From JAPLDB01 sp038230515 (GTDB lineage: Bacteria > Bacteroidota > Bacteroidia > AKYH767-A > 2013-40CM-41-45): 64,000 bases of DNA. The stretch covers positions 5,790 to 69,789 of the forward strand of contig JBBRND010000025.1 in the NCBI GenBank assembly GCA_038230515.1, in the 5' to 3' direction. The translations under genes were made by a program, and so were the position numbers. The notes beneath the pieces are model-generated. The model had not been told where the DNA came from and did no database searches. It was given only the letters and a program-made list of their open reading frames with translations. Below, one piece after another: positions 1 through 6,942 of this stretch; within the stretch, counting starts at the first letter, position 1; each line of letters opens with the position of its first letter.

Positions 1-792
1 GCGGGCTCTTCGCAATTGGGGTTGCCTAATTATCCTTCAAGTCTTTTTAACAACGGTCCTCCGGTTGCATTATTTAATGCGCTGCATCACATCTGCCCGG
101 GCACTTGCACAGGGTTTACAAACCTTTCTCTTAATGCAACTTCTTATCTCTGGACTTTTGCAGGTGCAAATCCATCAGTAAGCACGGATGCTAATCCTAC
201 AAACATTTGCTACAACACTCCGGGAAATTATTCTGTATCGCTTATTGCTTACGGAGCAACAACCAACGATACACTTACGCTGAATAATTTCATCACCGTG
301 TATCCATTTCCTCCTCCGCAGGGAATTGCACAGAGTGGCGATACCTTGTTTGCAAACGCAGGCGCTGTTTCTTATCAGTGGTATCATGCCGGAAATGCAA
401 TTGCCGGTGCTACAGATTATTTTTATCTGGCTGATTCAAGTGGCGATTTCAACGTGGTTGCTACCGATGCGAATGGTTGCGAAGTGGAGGCAGCTATTTT
501 TGATGTGGTGGCGTCAGTTCAGTCAGCGGTTGGCTCCGGCACTGTGCCGTTGGAAATTTATCCGAATCCTGTTACTGACAAGTGCACGATCAATGATTCA
601 CAATTCACGATGGGAGTAGTCACCATCTCTGTCTTCAACATCATTGGAGAAAAAGTTTTGGCTGTTCAAGCCGAAGCAGGGAATCAGAAATCGGAAATGA
701 GCGTGGATGTTCATTCGCTTCCTTCGGGGCATTACTGGCTTGAAGTAAAGAGTGGCGAAAGAGTTTTTAGAAGTAAGTTTGTGAAACAGTAA
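1..792 (+). CDS. T9SS-sorted secreted protein, 3' part only (PKD module plus C-terminal sorting domain)
   Basis: The frame is open from the first base, so the true start lies outside the window; 263 residues are visible. The visible part holds a PKD-like domain (CPGTCTGF, then NICYNTPGNYSV), an Ig-like stretch with SYQWYHAG and GATDYFYL, and a type A T9SS sorting domain of about 80 residues (IYPNPVTDK, FNIIGEKVL, ending FRSKFVKQ). Such domains direct Sec-exported proteins through the T9SS outer-membrane translocon and are normally removed. The GLPNY stretch before the PKD module matches the equivalent place in the propeller protein at 29028-30947, so the missing N-terminus is probably the same kind of beta-propeller (inference). 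A heptamer tract lies inside the sorting domain at 585-612. Substrate or ligand is unknown. Confidence 0.85.
   Translation, partial: AGSSQLGLPNYPSSLFNNGPPVALFNALHHICPGTCTGFTNLSLNATSYLWTFAGANPSVSTDANPTNICYNTPGNYSVSLIAYGATTNDTLTLNNFITVYPFPPPQGIAQSGDTLFANAGAVSYQWYHAGNAIAGATDYFYLADSSGDFNVVATDANGCEVEAAIFDVVASVQSAVGSGTVPLEIYPNPVTDKCTINDSQFTMGVVTISVFNIIGEKVLAVQAEAGNQKSEMSVDVHSLPSGHYWLEVKSGERVFRSKFVKQ
585..612 (+). repeat. degenerate 4 x 7-bp tract inside a T9SS sorting domain
   Basis: Four 7-bp words of the type CACGATC and CACAATT run head to tail, in frame, in the first half of the sorting domain, where paralogues differ in length. This is one of the weaker members of the heptamer family seen across the window. 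Confidence 0.45.
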
Positions 793-811
793 TTTTTTTC
801 ACCGCATAAAA

Positions 812-842
812 AAAGCCGCCTGCTTTTTCCACAGACGGCTTT
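812..842. terminator. bidirectional rho-independent terminator
   Basis: The arms AAAGCCG (812-818) and CGGCTTT (836-842) are perfectly complementary and extended inward by CTG/CAG. Read on the minus strand, the stem is followed by an uninterrupted T run, so it best serves the minus-strand gene ending at 862. It also lies 20 bases after the plus-strand gene ending at 792. Confidence 0.75.
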
Positions 843-861
843 ATCAATTTAAAACAAAATT

Positions 862-1788
862 CTATAGCGGATCCAGCGTAATGTCGAGGTCAGTATCGCC
901 TTCGTCAACAATATTTATATCGCCTTCAAAGTCTTTATACAGCGGGTGCGAAACTTTAAAGTGACGCAGCCCTATGTTCACGTTGGCTGAAAGATAGCCG
1001 CCATCGTTTTTACTTTTGCGTGATGCCACGCTTTCCAGCGGATAATCAAACACGGCATCTTTAATTGCAATGCCTCCGCTCTTAATGATTCCGCGGGCGC
1101 GCCCAATGCCATCGCTGGCGCTGCTTTGACTGGCACGTACAATACTTTGATCGAAGAAACCGATGCACGCATTTACATCGCCCGGAAATGCTTCGCCTAC
1201 AGTAAACATGTTTTTGAGAAGCTGAATCTCCAGTCCATTACGGTTTCCGGAAGTAGTGGTTTTTGCGTTCGTCACTTCACCTATTTTATTTAGTTGAGAA
1301 GTGCGCGCAGTTGCGTAGTTACTTTTTATGCCGGTGAATACCGCTACAAACGGAGCGCCCAAATCAGCCACATGTGCTGTGCATGCAACTGCCATGCGGT
1401 TCATCAGTGTGTCTATAGCTCCTTTGGTAGCTGCTGCATATTCAGTAAGTCCGTGCGGAAAAAATTCCTGCCAGGTGGGCGATGTTTCGCCATATAAACC
1501 TTTGATGGTTCCGCTGCGCTTGCTCACCTCACTCTTAAAAGTGGCGATCAGATTATCAGACGACATCGTGAGCGATTGCTGCACAGCAAGTTTTACATCT
1601 TCATCGTCAATGGCACCGAAGTAATTGGTGTACGCATTGGTAGTGTCGCTTAGCATCGTAGTAAACGTGCCGCCACCGTTACGTGCTACTGTAAGTGCAA
1701 GATGTTTCTGACAAAACTTTTTCAGGTTGTCGTCACTGATGTTTTTTGAGTCGAATGGATTCGCATACCAGCTTTGAAGGAGTATCAT
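862..1788 (-). CDS. uncharacterised helical protein with C-terminal carboxypeptidase-regulatory-like beta domain
   Basis: A 308-residue protein without signal peptide or membrane segment. Residues 1 to about 230 look all-alpha (begins MILLQSWYANPFDSKNISDD). The last 75 residues read GIIKSGGIAIKDAVFDYP, then a GGYLSANV strand and an LDITLDPL end. That is the pattern of a carboxypeptidase D regulatory-like beta-sandwich, usually a binding or stability module. I recognise the overall type as a hypothetical protein of Bacteroidota but no function. It is a single gene with its own promoter at 1815-1842 and a terminator at 812-842. The C-terminal domain assignment is by motif only. Confidence 0.7.
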   Translation of the reverse strand: MILLQSWYANPFDSKNISDDNLKKFCQKHLALTVARNGGGTFTTMLSDTTNAYTNYFGAIDDEDVKLAVQQSLTMSSDNLIATFKSEVSKRSGTIKGLYGETSPTWQEFFPHGLTEYAAATKGAIDTLMNRMAVACTAHVADLGAPFVAVFTGIKSNYATARTSQLNKIGEVTNAKTTTSGNRNGLEIQLLKNMFTVGEAFPGDVNACIGFFDQSIVRASQSSASDGIGRARGIIKSGGIAIKDAVFDYPLESVASRKSKNDGGYLSANVNIGLRHFKVSHPLYKDFEGDINIVDEGDTDLDITLDPL

Positions 1789-1814
1789 GTGATTGAGATT
1801 TAAATTAGGAGAGT

Positions 1815-1842
1815 CAAAAATAGAAGGTTCTTATATTCCAAA
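1815..1842 (-). promoter_or_regulatory. Bacteroidota-type promoter for the gene at 862-1788
   Basis: On the minus strand a TTTG (complement of 1839-1842) is followed after 16 bases by TATTTTTG (complement of 1815-1822), matching the Bacteroidota -33/-7 pattern. The -7 box lies 27 bases before the ATG. Confidence 0.6.
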
Positions 1843-1868
1843 AACAATTGTTCAAAACTTTTTTTCAG

Positions 1869-2162
1869 GAAACCTATTCCAACTTCTTGGAATAGGGTAA
1901 ATAATGTTTAGGATGGCATTCCATATTCTTGGAATAGGGTAAAAACTCTTTAGGATGGCATTCAAAGATATTGGAACACGATAAAAACCCTTACGAACCC
2001 TATTCTCATTTCTTAGAATAGGGTAAATAATGATTAGGATGGCATTCAAAGAAATTGGAATAGGGGTAAAAACGTTTCGCACCCTATTCCAATAATCAGG
2101 AACACGGCAAAAAACGTTTTGGATCGTATTCCAATAAGTTGGAATGAGAAATTTAATAAAAA
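1869..2162. repeat. array 1: seven 42-bp units with internal dyad symmetry
   Basis: Seven imperfect units of exactly 42 bp fill most of the 465-base gap between the divergent genes at 1788 and 2254. They start at 1869, 1911, 1953, 1995, 2037, 2079 and 2121. The first unit contains a 10-bp perfect inverted repeat, CCTATTCCAA with TTGGAATAGG, around a 4-base loop; later units keep degraded versions, and odd and even units look more alike. Because 42 is a multiple of three, a 105-codon frame with 14-residue periodicity is open on the minus strand, but nothing supports its translation. Confidence 0.85.
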
Positions 2163-2240
2163 AGGGCATATTGCATTCTTTACAAACCTACACTTATATA
2201 ATATGTACCCACCGGTTTTATGCTGATGCCAATACTTTAC

Positions 2241-2248
2241 TACATTTG
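2241..2248 (+). promoter_or_regulatory. -7 promoter box TACATTTG
   Basis: A perfect TAnnTTTG box ends 5 bases before the ATG of the Kelch gene at 2254. If used, the transcript would be leaderless or nearly so. No convincing -33 box was found. Confidence 0.5.
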
Positions 2249-2253
2249 AGGGG

Positions 2254-4305
2254 ATGAAAAAAGTTTTACTCATTGTTTTTATTTTTTGTGGGGGGAATTC
2301 TTTTGCGCAGGCGGGAGAGTGGACTTGGATTAGCGGTGATAGTACCGCTAACTCTACAGGTGTATATGGCTTGCAAGGAGTACCTTCTTTAAGTAATCAC
2401 CCTTCAGGCGAATATGAACCAGTTGAATGGAAGGACAAGAGTGGAAATTTTTGGATTTATGGTGGATTTACTTCACGTAGTGATCTCTGGAAATATAATT
2501 CTGTTACAAATGAGTGGACATGGGTGAAAGGAAACGGGCTTATATCCCAGCAACCGGTTTATGGAATAAAACGAATATCGAATATAGCCAATACACCTGG
2601 CTACCGAAATTGGGCAGCAGTAACTTGGGTTGATACCATCGGTAATTTGTGGTTATTTGGAGGTAGTAATAACAAAAATGACCTATGGAAATATGATATT
2701 GGTATTAATGAATGGACATGGATGAGCGGTGATACTGTGTTGAATACAATAGGAATTCATGGAATTCAAGGCGTGCCGAGTGCATCTAATGTTCCTGGGT
2801 CAAGAAGAGAAACATGCTCTGCTTGGACCGATTCACTCAATAATTTATGGCTCTTTGGAGGAGGAGGATATGATGATGCTGGAGCAAATGGTAATTTGAA
2901 TGACCTGATGAAATACGACATCAGTACAAATGAATGGACATGGATGAGCGGTTCTTCTTTTGTAAATGCGTTAACCAACTATGGTACTCTTGGTGTTTCC
3001 AATTCCACAAATGTTCCAGGAGCAAGATGGTCATATACAAAATGGAAAGATGCTCAAAATAATTTTTGGTTAATGGGAGGTTACGACAACGGGGGTTATT
3101 TAAGCGATGTCTGGAAATATGATCAGATTATAAATGAATGGACATGGATGGCAGGACCCAGTGGCTGGGGTGGTTTGGGGCTCTATCAAACTACATGTGT
3201 GTTCGATACAAATAATATTCCTCAATCACGAATGGAACAGCGTTCCTCAGTGACTGATAATTGCGGCAGGTTCTGGATGTTTGGTGGAGTAACATCTTTG
3301 CTTATGCAAACTTATTTAAACGATCTCTGGGTTTTTGATCCCCAGCAATTACAATGGAATTGGCTAAGCGGAACGAATATTTTTAATCAAAGTGGAAACT
3401 ACGGATTGCTGAGTGTTTCTTCACCTTTGAATATTCCCTCATCAAGATACGGTGCCGTAGCATGGTGGGGTAGCGATAATAAATTTTATTTATTTGGAGG
3501 ATACCGCAGTATTACCAATTCGTTCCTTTGCGACTTATGGACATTTACTCCTGATACGAATTGTGTACAAACATGTATGGCGTTTGCGAATGCTGACTTC
3601 ACTGCTTCTAATACTCTCTGCCCCGGCACCTGCACCGATTTTTTAAATCTTTCTTTCAATGCAACTTCTTATCAATGGTCTTTCCCTGGTGCTTCACCCG
3701 ATACAAGCACAGCCACCAACCCAGCAAACATTTGCTATGCAAACTCCGGCAGCTACGATGTGCAGCTTGTTGCAACAAATGCAAACGGCAGCGATACACT
3801 TTTACTTAGTAACTACATTACCGTTTATCCAACGCCACCACCGCAGGCAATCGCACAAAGCGGAGATACACTCTTTGCAAATGCAGGAGCAAACTCTTAT
3901 CAATGGTATTTCAACACAACTATTATCAGCGGAGCAACAGATTATTTTTACGTAGCACCGCAAAGCGGAGATTACAATGTAGTGTGTACAGATGCAAATG
4001 GCTGCGAGGTGGAAGCGGCTGTGTTCAATGTGATAGCGGCTGTTCTCCCCTCTCCCTTGGGAGAGGGGTCGGGGGAGAGGTTACATCCGAATCCTGTCGT
4101 TGATAAATTAGAAATCACAGGTTTGTTTCTCAAAGACAAAAAAGGAATAGATATTTCGATTTACAATATAGTTGGTGAAAAAGTTTTCTCGGCTGTTGAC
4201 TGCAGACTGCCGACTGTTGACTGTGGACTTTTCCCCTCAGGCATGTACTACCTCGAAGTAACCAGCAGTGAAAAAGTTTTCAGAAGTAAATTCATCAAGC
4301 AGTAA
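2254..4305 (+). CDS. Kelch-repeat T9SS-sorted secreted protein
   Basis: A 683-residue protein starting with a Sec signal peptide (MKKVLLIVFIFCGGNSFAQA). Residues about 22-440 form six Kelch-type blades, each with a YGG, FGG or MGG turn and an NEWTWMSG motif, which should fold into a beta-propeller. A PKD-like module follows (CPGTCTDF, NICYANSGSYDV, SYQWYFNT, DYFYVAP), then a T9SS sorting domain (PNPVVDK, YNIVGEKVF, ending FRSKFIKQ). The product is expected to be exported and anchored or released at the surface; the ligand is unknown. A full-length paralogue lies at 33658-35700. Two foreign-looking repeats sit in frame in the linker and sorting domain (4045-4080 and 4191-4232). Confidence 0.85.
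   Translation: MKKVLLIVFIFCGGNSFAQAGEWTWISGDSTANSTGVYGLQGVPSLSNHPSGEYEPVEWKDKSGNFWIYGGFTSRSDLWKYNSVTNEWTWVKGNGLISQQPVYGIKRISNIANTPGYRNWAAVTWVDTIGNLWLFGGSNNKNDLWKYDIGINEWTWMSGDTVLNTIGIHGIQGVPSASNVPGSRRETCSAWTDSLNNLWLFGGGGYDDAGANGNLNDLMKYDISTNEWTWMSGSSFVNALTNYGTLGVSNSTNVPGARWSYTKWKDAQNNFWLMGGYDNGGYLSDVWKYDQIINEWTWMAGPSGWGGLGLYQTTCVFDTNNIPQSRMEQRSSVTDNCGRFWMFGGVTSLLMQTYLNDLWVFDPQQLQWNWLSGTNIFNQSGNYGLLSVSSPLNIPSSRYGAVAWWGSDNKFYLFGGYRSITNSFLCDLWTFTPDTNCVQTCMAFANADFTASNTLCPGTCTDFLNLSFNATSYQWSFPGASPDTSTATNPANICYANSGSYDVQLVATNANGSDTLLLSNYITVYPTPPPQAIAQSGDTLFANAGANSYQWYFNTTIISGATDYFYVAPQSGDYNVVCTDANGCEVEAAVFNVIAAVLPSPLGEGSGERLHPNPVVDKLEITGLFLKDKKGIDISIYNIVGEKVFSAVDCRLPTVDCGLFPSGMYYLEVTSSEKVFRSKFIKQ
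4045..4080 (+). repeat. GAGAGGG-type palindromic repeat inside the Kelch gene
   Basis: CCCCTCTCCC at 4047-4056 and GGGAGAGGGG at 4059-4068 form a perfect 10-bp inverted repeat with a 2-base loop, followed by a GGGGGAGAGG tail. It encodes the linker PSPLGEGSGER between the PKD module and sorting domain. A related copy sits elsewhere in the paralogue at 35576-35611. Palindromes of this kind are common between genes in Bacteroidota. Confidence 0.7.
4191..4232 (+). repeat. heptamer tract of six 7-bp units (GACTGNN) inside the sorting domain
   Basis: Six consecutive 7-bp words fit [G][GA]CTGNN or GACTTTT, for example GACTGCA and GACTGCC. The 42 bp encode 14 extra residues (about VDCRLPTVDCG) in the loop before the last two strands of the sorting domain. 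It is the clearest heptamer tract in the window. Confidence 0.75.
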
Positions 4306-4515
4306 TATTTCCCCGGCTTTTCTCACCGACTTGTATGAAAATGTTTCGGCAGTTTTATTTTCAAATCAACTGTTCCATCGGCTTAACAATCTTTAACTGC
4401 TCTATTCATTCCTGATTCATTTTATTTTCAATACAATTGCACTCGATTTCAGAACGCAATTTAAACTCCGTTTGGCTCTTTTTTGAGCAAACCTTTCATT
4501 GCAAATGAAGTCTCC

Positions 4516-4543
4516 GAATAACTAATAACGGTTCACGTATAAC
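4516..4543 (+). repeat. intergenic 4 x 7-bp tract (NNNTAAC type)
   Basis: Four words ending in AC, such as GAATAAC and TAATAAC, occupy 28 bp and end 10 bases before the moxR start. The tract at 18457-18484 has the same word type. Confidence 0.6.
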
Positions 4544-4553
4544 TATTCAAAAA

Positions 4554-5537
4554 ATGGACATTAAAGAAATTAACGAAAAAGTTCAGCGCGAAAGCGCCTT
4601 TGTAGATCTGCTCACAATGGAACTTGGCAAAGTAATCGTTGGGCAGAAGTACATGACGGAGCGGCTGCTCATCGGCATGTTAAGCAACGGACACATTCTG
4701 CTTGAAGGTGTGCCCGGTCTGGCAAAAACACTTGCCATCAAATCGCTTGCATCAGCCATTCATGCAAAGTTCAACCGCATTCAGTTCACACCCGATCTGC
4801 TGCCTGCCGATTTAATCGGAACAATGATCTACAATCAGAAGCGCGAGGAATTCACCGTCCGCAAAGGACCTATCTTCTCAAACTTTATTCTTGCAGACGA
4901 AATAAACCGCGCCCCTGCAAAAGTGCAGAGTGCTTTGCTTGAAGCTATGCAGGAACGGCAGATCACTATCGGTGAAAATACTTTTTACCTCGAAGATCCG
5001 TTTCTTGTTCTGGCTACTCAAAATCCGATAGAGCAGGAGGGAACCTATCCGCTGCCCGAAGCGCAGGTAGATCGTTTCATGCTAAAGATTGTAATCGGCT
5101 ATCCGAGCAAAGAAGAAGAGAAGATGATCGTCCGCCAAAACATTACAGGAGAATTTCCAAAAGCAAACCCTGTTATTAAAACGGAAGAGATTATCAGAGC
5201 GCGAAATGTAGTTCGCGAAGTGTACATGGATGAAAAGATAGAGCGTTACATTGTTGACATTGTTTTTGCAACACGCAACCCTGCTGATTACAAACTCGGT
5301 CGCTTAACACAACTCATTTCTTATGGTGGTTCTCCACGTGCAAGCATCAATCTTGCGCTCGCCTCCAAAGCGTATGCATTCGTTAAGCGTAGAGGATATG
5401 TAATTCCTGAAGACGTTCGCGCAGTATGTGCCGATGTTCTTCGTCATCGTATAGGGCTTACTTACGAAGCCGAAGCAGAAAACGTAAGTGCAGAGAATAT
5501 TATCAGTGAGATTTTGAATGCAGTTGAAGTTCCGTAG
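4554..5537 (+). CDS. moxR: MoxR-family AAA+ ATPase, first gene of the Bat operon
   Basis: A 327-residue AAA+ ATPase of the MoxR family, thought to act as a chaperone that matures von Willebrand (VWA) partner proteins. Visible motifs are Walker A GVPGLAKT (residues about 56-63), Walker B ILADEINRAP, sensor 1 ATQNP and the EGTYPLPEAQVDRF segment; the C-terminal lid is helical. It is followed by a DUF58 gene and VWA genes, the usual Bat order. Only the four-helix-bundle gene at 5621 separates it from DUF58. Length and motifs are complete. Confidence 0.93.
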   Translation: MDIKEINEKVQRESAFVDLLTMELGKVIVGQKYMTERLLIGMLSNGHILLEGVPGLAKTLAIKSLASAIHAKFNRIQFTPDLLPADLIGTMIYNQKREEFTVRKGPIFSNFILADEINRAPAKVQSALLEAMQERQITIGENTFYLEDPFLVLATQNPIEQEGTYPLPEAQVDRFMLKIVIGYPSKEEEKMIVRQNITGEFPKANPVIKTEEIIRARNVVREVYMDEKIERYIVDIVFATRNPADYKLGRLTQLISYGGSPRASINLALASKAYAFVKRRGYVIPEDVRAVCADVLRHRIGLTYEAEAENVSAENIISEILNAVEVP

Positions 5538-5547
5538 TAGAAGAAGG

Positions 5548-5587
5548 GACGAGAGAAAGGGACGAAAGACGAGGGAAAGGGACGAAG
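5548..5587 (+). repeat. left heptamer flank of the four-helix-bundle gene
   Basis: Words GACGAGA, GACGAAA, GACGAGG and GACGAAG are separated by two 6-bp GAAAGG spacers. The tract begins 10 bases after the moxR stop codon and is complementary to the right flank at 6011-6045. Confidence 0.65.
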
Positions 5588-5620
5588 GCGGGTGAAAAGA
5601 GAAAGGAAAACTTAAACACT

Positions 5621-5989
5621 ATGACAGATAGTTTAGACAATCTTCGGTTTTACCAAATGTCACTTGAGTTGTTTGATAAGTGTTGGAAGGATACAGAAAT
5701 ATTGATGAGTGATTTCAGAGGAAAAGAATTAGCCAAGCAGTTGATTCGATCTGCCGATTCAATTTCTGCAAATATTGAAGAAGGATATGGAAGAGGTTTT
5801 GGAAAAGAGTATCCGCAGTTTTTAAGAATCTCAAGAGGATCAGCAAGAGAAAGTAAAGGAAGATACATCAGAACAAAATTTCTATTGTCCAATGAAATTA
5901 TTCAAGACCGCATAAATACATTGAATGAAATAATTGCAATGTTGACTAAAACAATTCAAACGCTTGAAGAAAAAAACAGAAAAAAATAA
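5621..5989 (+). CDS. four-helix-bundle protein (23S rRNA intervening-sequence protein family)
   Basis: A 122-residue protein with the family signature: an N-terminal DNLRFYQMSLELFDKC helix, QLIRSADSISANIEEGYGR in the middle and FLRISRGSARESKGR near residue 75, then two C-terminal helices. The family occurs in 23S rRNA intervening sequences and as scattered single genes in Bacteroidota; members form homopentameric four-helix bundles, and the biological role is unclear. It is not a known Bat component and is flanked by inverted repeats, so it looks inserted. Transcription would continue from moxR, 84 bases upstream, into DUF58, 72 bases downstream. Confidence 0.9.
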   Translation: MTDSLDNLRFYQMSLELFDKCWKDTEILMSDFRGKELAKQLIRSADSISANIEEGYGRGFGKEYPQFLRISRGSARESKGRYIRTKFLLSNEIIQDRINTLNEIIAMLTKTIQTLEEKNRKK

Positions 5990-6010
5990 TACACATGAAC
6001 CTTTCACTTT

Positions 6011-6045
6011 TTCCTTCCCTCGTCTCTTGTCCTTCGCCTCTCGTC
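6011..6045 (+). repeat. right heptamer flank of the four-helix-bundle gene
   Basis: Read on the minus strand, five consecutive 7-bp words end the element, including GACGAGA, GGCGAAG and GACAAGA. They pair with the words of the left flank. The tract ends 16 bases before the DUF58 ATG. Confidence 0.65.
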
Positions 6046-6060
6046 TCTTTTTAGATTTAC

Positions 6061-6933
6061 ATGGAAACAACTGAACTTCTAAAGAAGGTACGTAAGATCG
6101 AAATTAAAACACGCGGGTTATCAAGCCAGGTATTTTCTGGTGAATACCACAGCGCGTTTAAAGGGCGGGGTATGGCTTTCAGTGAAGTGCGCGAGTACAT
6201 TCCAGGCGATGACATCCGTTCTATTGACTGGAATGTGACAGCGCGCTTCAATCACCCTTACGTAAAAGTATTTGAAGAAGAGCGCGAACTCACCGTAATA
6301 CTTCTTGTTGATGTAAGTGCTTCCGGAGAGTTTGGCACGCGTAGGCAATTCAAAAAAGATTTGATCACAGAATTGTGCGCTGTGCTTTCTTTCTCTGCCA
6401 TTCAGAACAATGATAAGATCGGAATTATTTTCTTCAGCGATAAGATTGAGAAATTTATCCCACCCAAAAAAGGAAAGTCGCACATCCTTCGCATCATCCG
6501 TGAGTTGATTGAATTCAAGCCAGAAAATAAAAAGACAAGCATTAACGAAGCGCTGCGTTACGTTTCTAACGTGATTAAGAAGAAAAGCATTGTATTTATC
6601 ATCTCCGATTTTCTCGATAATGATTTTGATGATGCACTCAAGCTCACTAATAAAAAGCATGATCTCGTTGCATTTAAAATTTACGATGAGCGCGAAACTG
6701 AACTTCCTGCTGTTGGTTTAATTCGGTTGCAGAATTCTGAAACAGGAGAAGTGATTGAGGTTGACAGCAGCGATGAAGCCGTTAGGAAAGGGTTTAAGCA
6801 ATGGACAGTTCAGAGGGAAAAAAAGTTGAGCGATTCATTTGCAAAAAGCGGAGTAGATTGGATAAAGCTGCGCACCGATCAGAATTATGTGCAGCCGTTG
6901 ATGAAGTTGTTTAAGAAACGTGGAAGAAAATAG
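6061..6933 (+). CDS. DUF58 domain protein of the Bat operon
   Basis: A 290-residue cytoplasmic protein of the DUF58/VWA-like family. Diagnostic segments are GRGMAFSEVREYIPGDDIRSIDWNVTAR near residues 36-60 and the VWA-like strand LLVDVSASGEFGT, followed by KIGIIFFSDKIEKFIPP and SIVFIISDFLDNDF. DUF58 genes regularly follow moxR and precede batA. The product is thought to work with the ATPase, but its biochemical role is not settled. A distant second DUF58 gene is at 21919-22851. The start ATG directly follows the right flank of the inserted element. Confidence 0.9.
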   Translation: METTELLKKVRKIEIKTRGLSSQVFSGEYHSAFKGRGMAFSEVREYIPGDDIRSIDWNVTARFNHPYVKVFEEERELTVILLVDVSASGEFGTRRQFKKDLITELCAVLSFSAIQNNDKIGIIFFSDKIEKFIPPKKGKSHILRIIRELIEFKPENKKTSINEALRYVSNVIKKKSIVFIISDFLDNDFDDALKLTNKKHDLVAFKIYDERETELPAVGLIRLQNSETGEVIEVDSSDEAVRKGFKQWTVQREKKLSDSFAKSGVDWIKLRTDQNYVQPLMKLFKKRGRK

Positions 6934-6942
6934 GAGCGGTTT

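Larger units (their letters stand above)
5541..6053. mobile_element. putative intervening-sequence-like element carrying a four-helix-bundle gene
   Basis: The segment lies between the moxR stop and the DUF58 start and carries only the gene at 5621-5989. The purine-rich left edge (5541-5605) and the pyrimidine-rich right edge (6001-6053) are imperfect reverse complements: about 37 bases align at roughly 75-80 percent by eye, with one gap. The edges could therefore pair in RNA. Genes of this family sit in paired stems in 23S rRNA intervening sequences of other bacteria. Calling this block mobile is inference; no target duplication was identified. Confidence 0.5.

Noticed and set aside
1852..2169. 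105-codon minus-strand frame through array 1
   Set aside because: A repeat unit that is a multiple of three keeps a frame open by itself. There is no start signal, homology or composition supporting a protein.
6121..6660. 179-codon frame opposite the DUF58 gene
   Set aside because: A shadow of a clearly identified conserved gene on the plus strand.
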